A stretch of DNA of 10,071 bases from Phoronis ovalis. Its lineage: Eukaryota > Phoronida > Phoronidae. The position numbers and the translations under genes were made by a program. The notes beneath the pieces were generated by a model that was not told the origin of the DNA, did no database searches, and saw nothing but the letters and a program-made list of their open reading frames with translations. This document shows, piece by piece, positions 1-6,617 of this stretch (positions are counted from its first letter, which is position 1; each line of letters opens with the position of its first letter). The stretch lies in NCBI GenBank assembly GCA_028565635.1, contig JAOXYB010068367.1, forward strand, positions 1 to 10,071, read 5' to 3'.

Positions 1-812
1 TGTAGCGTGCGGTTGTAACGTTCAATGAGCCCGTCGGACTTTGGCATGTGGCTTGTTGTTCTTGTTTTTCTAATTCCTAATGAAGTACAAACCTCCTCAA
101 AGACCGCTGATTCAAAATTAGTTCCGTGGTCAATATGTATTTCCTGGGGAACACCACATCTGCAAACAAATTCTTCCACTAACTTGTCAGCCACGGTTTT
201 AGCTTCTTGATCAGGTATAGCGTACGCCTCCATGTACTTAGTAAAATAGTCACCAACCACCAAGATATACTTATTCCCTCTGTCTGTTTCCTTCAATGGG
301 CCCATGATGTCAAGCGCTATTCTGTCTAATACAACTCCAACTTGATACTGCTTTAGTGGTGCTTTATACTTCGGACCACTTGTCTTTCGTCTTGCACATG
401 GATCGCAACAACATATGACAGCAGGCACGTCTGCCGTGATACCAGACCAAAAGTAACGTTGTTTCACTCTTTCTGCTGTTTTGTATATGCCTAAATGCCC
501 TGTCGTCTTTGAAGCATGCAATTCGGTGACTATCTCTTGTCGATATTTAACTGGTACAATCAGGTGAGAGGTCTTGCCATCATCAGACTCCCATCTTCTG
601 TACAACACTCCACCAAGGACCACTAGATTTCGCCTTTCTGACCAGTAACGTTTTGTTTCTCCAGACTGTGAGGCTATGTTCTCCCACTTGGGTCTGTCCG
701 CTCCTGATATCTTCTCTTTTAATTCTAAAATCTTCCCGATGTTTGGGTTGGCCTGTTGGTCTTCTCTCAGCTGTTCTTTGGTCCATCTTGTCTGAAACCT
801 TGTCACACACAC
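1..812 (-). CDS. Ty3/gypsy integrase (partial, runs off the left edge)
   Basis: This is an open minus-strand frame without a stop from about 812 to position 1, in a different frame from the reverse transcriptase/RNase H. Integrase inserts the element's cDNA into host chromosomes. In order it shows a zinc-binding HHCC domain (ELHASKTTGHLG, then CDPC about 35 residues on, roughly positions 380-520) and the catalytic core: first Asp in ALDIMGPL (about 310), second Asp in HIDHG (about 130), and Glu in GLIERYNRTL (about 20). Exactly 35 residues separate the second Asp from the Glu, the classic DD35E spacing. The family usually has SDQG-like residues around the second Asp, so IDHG is a mild variant. 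The C-terminal domain is beyond the window. It has no start of its own: the frame joins pol at a (CA)4 run at 804-812, where the upstream frame hits a TGA. It would normally be released from a Pol polyprotein by the element protease. Confidence 0.9.
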   Translation of the reverse strand, partial: MCVTRFQTRWTKEQLREDQQANPNIGKILELKEKISGADRPKWENIASQSGETKRYWSERRNLVVLGGVLYRRWESDDGKTSHLIVPVKYRQEIVTELHASKTTGHLGIYKTAERVKQRYFWSGITADVPAVICCCDPCARRKTSGPKYKAPLKQYQVGVVLDRIALDIMGPLKETDRGNKYILVVGDYFTKYMEAYAIPDQEAKTVADKLVEEFVCRCGVPQEIHIDHGTNFESAVFEEVCTSLGIRKTRTTSHMPKSDGLIERYNRTL

Positions 813-3202
813 TGCTGGCTGACGTTCCGCTTGTTCCGGCTCTGTTGATAGGCAGGACTGGAGGCATTTCTGCCGCATTGTTTGCAAGGGCGCCTGGACA
901 GTGCATCAGCATTTCCGTGTAACTTTCCTTTTCTATGAACTATTGTCATATCATATTCTTCTAAAATGCTTATCCATCTAGCTAATTGTCCTTCTGCGTC
1001 CCTAAAATTTCTGAGCCAGTTTAGAGCTGCATGATCTGTTCTAACTTCAAATGTACGACCATATAGATATCTCCGAAACTGTTTCACAAAATGCACCACA
1101 GCCATTAACTCCCTGCTTGTCACACAGTAATTTCTTTCTGGTCTTGTAAGAGTTCGACTGGCATATGCTATGACTCTCGGTGGGCCTTCACCTTGATATT
1201 GAGATAATACGGCTCCTATCCCGTAATTGCTGGCATCCGTGTCAAGCACATATCTGCCCTCTGGTGTTGGATATGCCAATATTGGTGCTGATGTTAATTT
1301 ATCTTTCAAAGTTTGAAAGGCTTCTTCGCAAGCTTCTGTCCAATTAAACAACTTCCCTTTTTCTGTCAATTCATATAATGGTCTGGCGATGTCAGCAAAT
1401 CCAAAAATGAAACGGCGATAATATGATGCTAACCCCACAAAACTTCTTACATCTGTTTGAGATGTCGGCATTGGCCATTCTTGTACAGTTCTTATTTTCT
1501 CCGGGTCTGTGGAAATCCCTGATCCTGAAACTACATGACCTAGGTAAGTAATACTCTTCTGGAACAGGAGACACTTTTTAGGTTTTAATTTAAGACCAGC
1601 ACCATGGAACCGCTCCAACACCTGTTTAAGCCTATTCAAATTCTGTTCTATTGTCTTCGAAAATACCACGACATCTAAGTATATCAACAATACCTCCCAT
1701 TGCAATCCCCGTAGTACTTTTTCCATTAAACGCTCAAATGTGCTGGGACTGTTTGTCAAGCCAAATGGCATCTCCCATTCCCAAAGACCTTGTTCTGTAA
1801 CAAACGCAGTTCTTTCTTTTGCACTTTCATCCATTTCAACCTGCCAAAAACCAGAGGCGCAATCTAGTGTTGTAAAATATTTAGCACCATGCAAGGATTC
1901 TAGTGAGTCGTCTATTCTGGGAAGAGGGTATGCGTCTGTGTGAGTTAAATCATTTATCTTCCTGAAGTCGCAACAAAATCTTGTTCCACCTTGTTTTTGT
2001 TTAGCTAGAACCACCGGAGAGGACCACGGGCTGTTGGATGGCCTTGTAATTCCGTGATCTAACATTTCTTGCACATGTTGATTGACTTTTTCTCTGTATA
2101 CCGGTGGAAATCTTCTCACTCTTTGTCTGATCAGAGCAGCGGAGCCTGTTTCTATGTGATGTTTTACCAGATTTGTTTTTCCTAGATCATAATCATTCTT
2201 GGCAAACACGTCTTGGTATTCTGTCAACATTTCAGTCACCTCTTGATGGTGTTTTTCGGGCAGGTCTTGTATACTTCGTTGCCACAAATCTTTTAAATAT
2301 GCTGGTAAACCCTGTTCAACTGATACTCTTTCTTCGGTAGCGTTTTCTTCTTCCTTATCAGTAATCTGATCTGGTTTTATCGTGGCTAGGATTCCCACTG
2401 TAGTGCCTTCATTAAGTTGTACTGGTAACTGTATGAAGTTGCACAAGCGCACTGGAACTAACTTTCCATCTATATTCACCACACTTCTGGCTACGGCCAA
2501 TCCTTTCCCTTCTAACTTCTTGCTGCGTGTCCCTTCTATGTACCCTAGTCGCTGTCCATCGGGTAATCTTGACAATCTTGATGGTACTACAACTTCATGT
2601 CCAGCTGGTATCAACGTAGTTTGAGAAATGCTAACTCTTGCACAAAAAGGTGTGGTATTTTTGTCTCTGCAGTCTACTGTGCACTTATCTGTCTTGAGTT
2701 GTTTTCTCTCCCCACAGGCTGCGATACAACCAGTAGCTTCTAAGAAATCCATTCCTAGTAACCCTGCATATGGTACATCGGCGACTATAACTTTCATTCT
2801 GTGTGATATCCCACCAACTTGTATATCGACCCATGCAACGCCTTGCGGGTTTAATCTAGTTTCACCATCTGCTAATGTAATAACTTCGGTACAGGTTTCC
2901 AACATTGGACGTCTATCCCTAGAGATAGTGTTGAACTGAGTTGGAGATATTACAGTGTCAGTTGCTCCTGTATCCACCAGCAACTCCATGTGAGCATCCT
3001 CAATGATTACTGGGGCATACATGCCTCTTCTGGGATTTAACAAACCAATGGCTCCACTTCTCTGTACCGTATCATTCTTCTCTTCTCTGTTTACCGGTTT
3101 GCGTTGATTTTCATTTTGTCTTTCCCTGCAATATCTTGCAAAATGTCCTATTTTCCTACAGTTATAGCATTCAAAGCGGCCGAACTTGATCTTCCTTGCC
3201 AT
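803..3202 (-). CDS. Pol: CCHC knuckle, aspartic protease, reverse transcriptase, RNase H (799 residues, catalytically impaired)
   Basis: This polyprotein processes itself and copies element RNA into DNA in cytoplasmic particles. Domains from the N-terminus are: CCHC zinc knuckle at residues 12-25 (C12, C15, H20, C25); retropepsin-like protease with LLVDTGA around 74-80 and GLLGMDFL around 147-154; reverse transcriptase about 340-560, with first catalytic Asp D447 in TTLDCASGFWQ and MPFGLTNSPSTF at 478-489; and RNase H about 640-770, with D656 (TDAS), E698 (SRELM), D723 (RTDHAAL) and D766 (HGNADALSR). The polymerase YxDD box is altered: residues 508-516 read YLDVVVFSK, one Asp short of the family's YLDD, so activity is probably lost. 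The ATG at 3202 is only the first Met after a TGA at 3215-3217; this protein is normally made as a Gag-Pol fusion. The frame ends at a TGA (803-805) inside a (CA)4 run, and integrase continues in another frame. Confidence 0.93.
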   Translation of the reverse strand: MARKIKFGRFECYNCRKIGHFARYCRERQNENQRKPVNREEKNDTVQRSGAIGLLNPRRGMYAPVIIEDAHMELLVDTGATDTVISPTQFNTISRDRRPMLETCTEVITLADGETRLNPQGVAWVDIQVGGISHRMKVIVADVPYAGLLGMDFLEATGCIAACGERKQLKTDKCTVDCRDKNTTPFCARVSISQTTLIPAGHEVVVPSRLSRLPDGQRLGYIEGTRSKKLEGKGLAVARSVVNIDGKLVPVRLCNFIQLPVQLNEGTTVGILATIKPDQITDKEEENATEERVSVEQGLPAYLKDLWQRSIQDLPEKHHQEVTEMLTEYQDVFAKNDYDLGKTNLVKHHIETGSAALIRQRVRRFPPVYREKVNQHVQEMLDHGITRPSNSPWSSPVVLAKQKQGGTRFCCDFRKINDLTHTDAYPLPRIDDSLESLHGAKYFTTLDCASGFWQVEMDESAKERTAFVTEQGLWEWEMPFGLTNSPSTFERLMEKVLRGLQWEVLLIYLDVVVFSKTIEQNLNRLKQVLERFHGAGLKLKPKKCLLFQKSITYLGHVVSGSGISTDPEKIRTVQEWPMPTSQTDVRSFVGLASYYRRFIFGFADIARPLYELTEKGKLFNWTEACEEAFQTLKDKLTSAPILAYPTPEGRYVLDTDASNYGIGAVLSQYQGEGPPRVIAYASRTLTRPERNYCVTSRELMAVVHFVKQFRRYLYGRTFEVRTDHAALNWLRNFRDAEGQLARWISILEEYDMTIVHRKGKLHGNADALSRRPCKQCGRNASSPAYQQSRNKRNVSQQCV

Positions 3203-3897
3203 GTTGGTCTGTTTTCAACTTGTGGTAACTGTGATGAATTTTCTTTGTTCTTTGTTATGCCCTCCACAAACTTCTTCAATTCTCTGATTTCCGCTTCAAT
3301 CTTTACTTTTTCATTGATTTCTATATCTGTACTTCGCGCCTGTTTGGTTCCTGTATTTACAGAACGCTGTTTTTCCACTTCACGATATGCTTCACTTCTC
3401 AATGCTTGCTGTAGAGCATCATCCAATGTTTCTGGCTTAGAGGTAAATATGTCATCTCGTATTTCTTTATCTGTAATGGCAGCGAGGAAAGCGTCTAGTG
3501 CTATTCTGTCAATAGCATCCGCTTCTTTTATCTGGGGATAAGCGTGCTTGGTTGTATACAGGATCTCCCCGGTCAAGTCTCTCAAACTTTCATCTTTTCG
3601 TCTCATTCTACTGCGCAATTCTGTTCCTCATAATGCTGCTTGTCCCGCACTAGCAAACTTCTTGGTCATTTTCTCAGAAAGTTCTTCATATGTTGGTAAT
3701 CTGGTAACAGTCACATTTTCTAACACTCGCTGTGCAGATCCTTTCAAACTTGCTTGCAGAAAGTTGCTCTTTTCTCTTGCATTCCATTCATTTAATCTGG
3801 TGCAGGTCTCAAAATGGGCGCTATATTCTTCCCATGAGGTCGTACCGTCATGTATTCTGTATTCCAGCTGTATTCTGACCTTGCGCTTTTCTGTAAC
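3148..3897 (-). pseudogene. gag, capsid and C-terminal part, interrupted by one stop
   Basis: Gag forms the virus-like particle around element RNA. Reading the minus strand in the frame of the TAG at 3148-3150, the stretch from about 3897 is Gag-like: SWEEYSAHFETC, then REKSNFLQASLKGSAQRVL, the conserved retrotransposon-gag pattern of an aromatic WxxY..HF block followed by LKGSA. The part from about 3618 to 3200 is charged and helical (ALQQALRSEAYREVEKQ) and fits the capsid C-terminal region plus linker. An in-frame TGA at 3628-3630 splits the gene; TGA for CGA, a CpG transition, is the simplest origin but this is inference. The frame ends at 3148 without a zinc knuckle: the CCHC motif lies in the overlapping pol frame (overlap about 3148-3214). 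In most Ty3/gypsy elements the knuckle sits at the end of Gag, so either an indel moved the frame or the frame switch comes unusually early. Confidence 0.82.
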
Positions 3898-4370
3898 TTA
3901 TGTTCCTTATTCTCTTCATACATGAGTCCTATGTATTCTATAAAAGACTTGGGTGAATCTTCTTCTTCCTGTTATCTTAAAAATTCTATCTTTAAATTCC
4001 CTCTTTCGACGGAGACTAGTACCTGTTTTTCTTCTTGCGTGCCTGGTGACGCAGTCTTCTCTGCATCTCCTGTTTCTACAGGCAACACTGCTGGAGTGTT
4101 CTTGCTGCTCTCTATTACTGCAAAAATCTTTCCGTGCACATAAAGTGCGGGTATGGTAGCCGCTTCACTTATGTATGTACACGGATAACAGCAAAATCTT
4201 CTACCCAAATCTTCTAACTGCAAAATCTTCTTTCCGTGCACATAAAGTGTGGGTATGTTAGCCGCTTCACTTATGTATGTACACGGATAACAGCAAAATC
4301 TTCTACCCAAATCTTCTAACAGCAAAAATCTTTCCGTGCACATAAAGTGTGGGTATGGTAGCCGCTTCAC
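3849..4370 (-). pseudogene. putative gag N-terminal part, in another frame with a stop
   Basis: Minus-strand frame from 4370 to a TAA at 3972-3974, then open again beyond the stop (acidic EEEDSPKSFIEYIGLMYEEN and following) to about 3850. The capsid part of gag lies in a different frame, so a frame change must fall at about 3960-3850. The first 75 or so residues come from a 100-bp tandem repeat and repeat the pattern DLGRRFCCYPCTYISEA, so they may be leader rather than protein. The first codon after the upstream stop is GTG; the first ATG is at 4341-4343. I do not recognise a family in this segment, and Gag N-termini are generally poorly conserved. Its position between the leader and the capsid block is the main support. 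The true start may lie downstream of the repeats. Confidence 0.45.
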
Positions 4371-4404
4371 TTATGTATGTACACGGATAACAGCAAAATC
4401 TTCT
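4120..4404. repeat. tandem repeat, 2.8 copies of a 100-102 bp unit
   Basis: Three successive copies start at 4120, 4220 and 4322. Each contains TCCGTGCACATAAAGTG, then GCCGCTTCACTTATGTATGT, then ACACGGATAACAGCAAAATC. The third copy stops after the AAAATCTTCTA block. Copies differ by a handful of substitutions (for example AGTGCGG/AGTGTGG, ATGGTAG/ATGTTAG) and one 2-bp length change. The array lies in the element leader, upstream of or overlapping the putative gag start, and contains short sub-repeats of AAATCTTCTA. Confidence 0.95.
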
Positions 4405-4740
4405 AAAATTACTTCTTCTTTTATAAACACAGTTTAAATGCGAGAGTTACTCTCTTCGCCTGTGCATATAGTCAAAAACAAACAACCAATCAAACTTTTT
4501 GTACAGCGTCCTACCACCACGCCATACCGGGTTCAACAGTTTACCCGAAACTGCTCTTCATTTTTAAAAGGTAAGTAAACTCTAATATCGAAAGTTTCAC
4601 TACACTTTTAGGAGTTATCAAGGAGTTGCTCTTAATCTAGATTTAAAAAAGGGCCGAAAAATGAATTTTGAACACGAATCAAGACTAAATAACTTACCAA
4701 TAAACTAGTGCGAGTTCCATGAAATATCAATCATATAATC
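4405..4740 (-). other. element 5' leader between primer-binding site and tandem repeat
   Basis: About 335 bp with no convincing reading frame on either strand. In element orientation it carries a consensus splice donor (GTAAGT, plus positions 4692-4697) and later a CACAG/G acceptor-like site (AG at 4460-4461), which would bound a 238-bp intron; no other evidence supports splicing. A leader of this kind would normally hold RNA packaging signals, but none can be recognised by eye. Confidence 0.5.
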
Positions 4741-4756
4741 GCACCACTAGCCACCA
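4741..4756 (-). promoter_or_regulatory. candidate primer-binding site
   Basis: One base inside the inferred LTR end, the minus strand reads TGGTGGCTAGTGGTGC. A TGG right after the LTR is the expected complement of a tRNA 3' CCA, which primes minus-strand DNA synthesis. The plus strand at this spot (GCACCACTAGCCACCA) therefore has the form of a tRNA 3' end. I could not assign the tRNA from memory. Confidence 0.55.
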
Positions 4757-4772
4757 GTGTAACGAGACGTGA

Positions 4773-4813
4773 AGTGCAGACTTTGGCTCAGGGCCGTTGG
4801 TTGAGTCTGCACT
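4773..4813. repeat. 10-bp inverted repeat near the LTR inner end
   Basis: AGTGCAGACT (4773-4782) and AGTCTGCACT (4804-4813) are perfect inverted copies around a 21-nt loop. In the element RNA this is U5 next to the primer-binding site, so a stem here could shape the priming region. Function is inferred only. Confidence 0.75.
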
Positions 4814-4866
4814 AGTTCGTAAAAAGACGAGAAATAAGAGTGATGTTTGATGAGAACGACACAAAG

Positions 4867-4872
4867 TTTATT
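4867..4872 (-). terminator. LTR polyadenylation signal AATAAA
   Basis: The minus strand reads AATAAA within GAACAATAAACTTTG, downstream of the TATA box as expected in the R/U5 part of an LTR. In the 3' LTR the same signal would direct cleavage of element RNA. Confidence 0.6.
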
Positions 4873-4917
4873 GTTCAAATGTAAGCGAGCAACTGAATTA
4901 CAATACAATGACACAGG

Positions 4918-4927
4918 CTATTTATAG
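4918..4927 (-). promoter_or_regulatory. LTR TATA box
   Basis: The minus strand reads CTATAAATAG, a near-consensus TATA box, downstream of the U3 repeats and 46 bp before the AATAAA. Transcription would be expected to start about 25-30 bp further on, near 4890, giving a short R region. Confidence 0.65.
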
Positions 4928-4939
4928 TAGCCAACCAAC

Positions 4940-5092
4940 GGAGGGATTCCGCTATACGTCATATAGTGATCAGAGGAGGAGGAGGGAATCCGCTATACAG
5001 ACATATGGGAGGCAATCCACTAACATAGATAGTTTGGAGGAGGGAATCCACTACATATAACATAGATAGACGTGCGGGAGGGAATCCGCTAT
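4940..5092. repeat. U3 array of five GGAGGGAATCC-type motifs
   Basis: Variants of GGAGGGAATCCGCTATA begin near 4940, 4981, 5009, 5039 and 5077, at spacings of about 41, 28, 30 and 38 bp. Cores are GGAGGGATTCCGC, GGAGGGAATCCGC, GGAGGCAATCCAC, GGAGGGAATCCAC and GGAGGGAATCCGC. Several are followed by ATAGATAG or CATAT. They lie just upstream of the LTR TATA box in element orientation, where enhancer repeats are usual; a role as protein-binding sites is inference. Confidence 0.85.
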
Positions 5093-5133
5093 TATATATA
5101 AATTAGATATGTCTCTATACAATAATGATCACA

Positions 5134-5510
5134 ATCAAAAATAAAAGTTAAATTTTGCTACAATAATGAAAATAGTTTTTTAAGGAGTCCATTACTTCTT
5201 GCCTTTGAAAGTAAATTTTGAAACATTTGAGGTATAAACATTTATATGTTAATTGAAGTCATACTGAAGGTGATTGACACCTTTTGGAATTGTGAGCAAA
5301 ACAAGATACTAGGTAAGCTCTTGTTTTGCAAACGAAAACCTGAAACTGTCAATAGAAGAGTGAATTCTTGGAGTTAGAGACACATCAGGCATGGCCTATC
5401 TGGAGCAGAATCATCAAGTGTAATTTAGATCATGTTCCGTTGTATGTGCGAACTGGGTGTTATGACCGATGTATATGCCCTACATAACGGAAGTTCTATT
5501 TTTTTTTCAG
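5134..5510. other. AT-rich flank between LTR and putative exon
   Basis: No convincing coding sequence on either strand. It contains an 11-bp perfect inverted repeat (5296-5306 with 5319-5329) and ends in a splice-acceptor-like pyrimidine tract, TTCTATTTTTTTTTCAG, at 5494-5510. If the exon call is right, this is intron sequence and the retrotransposon was inserted in it or upstream of it. Confidence 0.6.
5296..5329. repeat. 11-bp perfect inverted repeat with 12-nt loop
   Basis: GCAAAACAAGA at 5296-5306 is exactly complementary to TCTTGTTTTGC at 5319-5329. It is long enough to form a stable hairpin, but there is no T-run or gene end to suggest a terminator. Confidence 0.8.
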
Positions 5511-6617
5511 ACCAAAGAAGAGGAAAAACACAGCAGAGTATCTCCATTGTTTACAAGCATCCAAAAAACGAAACCTGTCAACAAATTATCCTTAAAAAAT
5601 GCATCAGCTTGTTCAGAGAGCAGGGCTACTATAAGTAAGAAGAATCCAGATAATAATGGTTCTTTTGCATCAATGTCTGGAGCTGCTACTTCTATTTCAA
5701 AGTCCAGCTCATTGCTTGCAAGCATATGACTTGTGAGATAACAGTCAGGTACTTCTGCTGAAATCATGCTGACATGTGTACCAGAGACGCAGCTCTTAGA
5801 ATCACAAACTACTGATAGATGCCAGATGACTTGCCAGCAAAATGAGTCTTTTAAAAATGCAAACACTGATATTAGAGATGAAATTATCCCCGGCTCTGAT
5901 AACACATCTAAAAAAAAAATCTCCGGAAGAAGTTTCCTCATACAAGTATCAAGACTTTCATACAGACCAGCTTATTTATCACCAACTGTAAGCAAACTTC
6001 AAAAACTCAAACCTGGTAGATAAAATGATATCAAGTGTTGTATATAACTCTTTAGTCAAGGAAAGCACAGTGCTGTTGGTAAAAACTGAGAACAGCATTG
6101 AAAGAGAATCGGAAAATAAATTTAATTTAACTGACAAAAGCTGCTTAGCTGGGGAGGTGTTAAGTGAAATTACTGGGAGAGCTACATTCAAAATCTCAAG
6201 CAAGCAGTAAATATGAGCCTCACATCCAGGCCAGTGGAAATTCAGAATGCTCAGGAAACTTTGCCAGTGATGTCACCAAAGAAACAATAGTCTGTGTTTA
6301 CAAGGCAACAGTCAGACCAGTGCTATAAAACAACTGCATATAGATGATTGCAGTCAGCAGACAAAATCTTCCTCAGAAGGATGTATTCATGAAGAATTAT
6401 TAAACGATGTTCATGTAAATACTGAATTAGCTTTCTCAAATCAAATACTTGGTAGTCCATGCAACAAACGAGAAGAATATGGAATGATACAAGAGCAGAC
6501 AATGGGTGTTTGCAATGAATATACAGAGTGTACAATGACGGATAGAGAGAATGGAGAACAAATAAACACTGCCGTGGAAGCATTAATGGAAGGACTTGAT
6601 AGCTTCTGTTCAATATG
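5511..6617 (+). pseudogene. decayed or indel-broken large exon of an unidentified protein
   Basis: A strong plus-strand acceptor (nine T then CAG, ending 5510) precedes about 1.1 kb that reads as hydrophilic Ser/Lys/Asn/Glu-rich protein in shifting frames. Frame A runs from 5511 (TKEEEKHSRVSPLF...) to a TGA at 5727-5729, and resumes after a TAA at 5739-5741 (AEIMLTCVPETQLLESQ). At an A10 run (5910-5919) the sensible reading moves to frame B (SPEEVSSYKYQDFHTDQ), with a TAA at 5989-5991 and another at 6208-6210. A short frame C (YEPHIQASGNSEC) follows to 6326-6328, then frame B again from about 6286 to 6617 (CIHEELLNDVHVNTELAF ... ALMEGLDSFCSIW). The end carries a weak donor, ATG/GTCAGT, at 6617/6618. 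I recognise no domain or family. It could be a pseudogene, or a real exon with sequencing indels, since one shift sits in a homopolymer. The antisense 144-codon open frame (5507-5941) is hydrophobic and looks like its shadow. Confidence 0.45.

Larger units (their letters stand above)
1..5133 (-). mobile_element. Ty3/gypsy LTR retrotransposon, 5' part, defective copy
   Basis: Reading the minus strand from 5133 down, the order is LTR, primer-binding-site candidate, leader, gag, CCHC knuckle, protease, reverse transcriptase, RNase H, integrase. Integrase after RNase H is the Ty3/gypsy order and excludes Ty1/copia. The element is cut by the left window edge inside the integrase core, so the integrase C-terminus, polypurine tract and 3' LTR are not visible, and neither the target-site duplication nor LTR-LTR divergence can be checked. 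The copy has several lesions: two in-frame stops and one frame change in gag, a gag/pol frame change without a recognisable slippery site, loss of one catalytic aspartate in reverse transcriptase, and a frame change between RNase H and integrase. No envelope-like gene is visible. The right boundary rests on the inferred LTR end. Confidence 0.93.
4758..5133 (-). repeat. putative 5' LTR (about 376 bp)
   Basis: Boundaries are inferred from the terminal TG...CA and from internal signals. In element orientation the segment begins TGTGATCATT and ends CGTCTCGTTACA, followed after one base by a primer-binding-site-like TGG. Inside are, in order, five GGAGGGAATCC-type repeats (U3), a TATA box, an AATAAA signal and a 10-bp hairpin near the end. 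This is the expected U3-R-U5 layout. The second LTR is outside the window, so the ends cannot be confirmed by comparison; the left limit (4758) is better supported than the right one (5133). Confidence 0.7.

Noticed and set aside
583-912. 109-codon open frame on the minus strand
   Set aside because: It overlaps the integrase and RNase H, whose motifs lie in the other two frames; this frame shows no motif.
2628-2939. 103-codon plus-strand open frame inside pol
   Set aside because: It is antisense to the protease and linker region and has no recognisable feature.
3148-3214. Programmed -1 frameshift signal in the gag/pol overlap
   Set aside because: No slippery heptamer of the X XXY YYZ type was found in the required frame; an indel explains the offset more simply.
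3104-4159. Several plus-strand open frames across gag
   Set aside because: They are antisense to Gag-like sequence, and several start at non-ATG codons.
4120-4404. CRISPR-like array
   Set aside because: Units are adjacent near-identical 100-bp copies with no unique spacers, in a eukaryotic retrotransposon leader.
5507-5941. 144-codon minus-strand open frame, hydrophobic
   Set aside because: Its Phe/Leu/Ile/Val-rich composition is what the complement of Ser/Lys/Asn-rich coding gives, and its stop falls at the plus-strand splice acceptor. It remains a minor alternative because it is unbroken.
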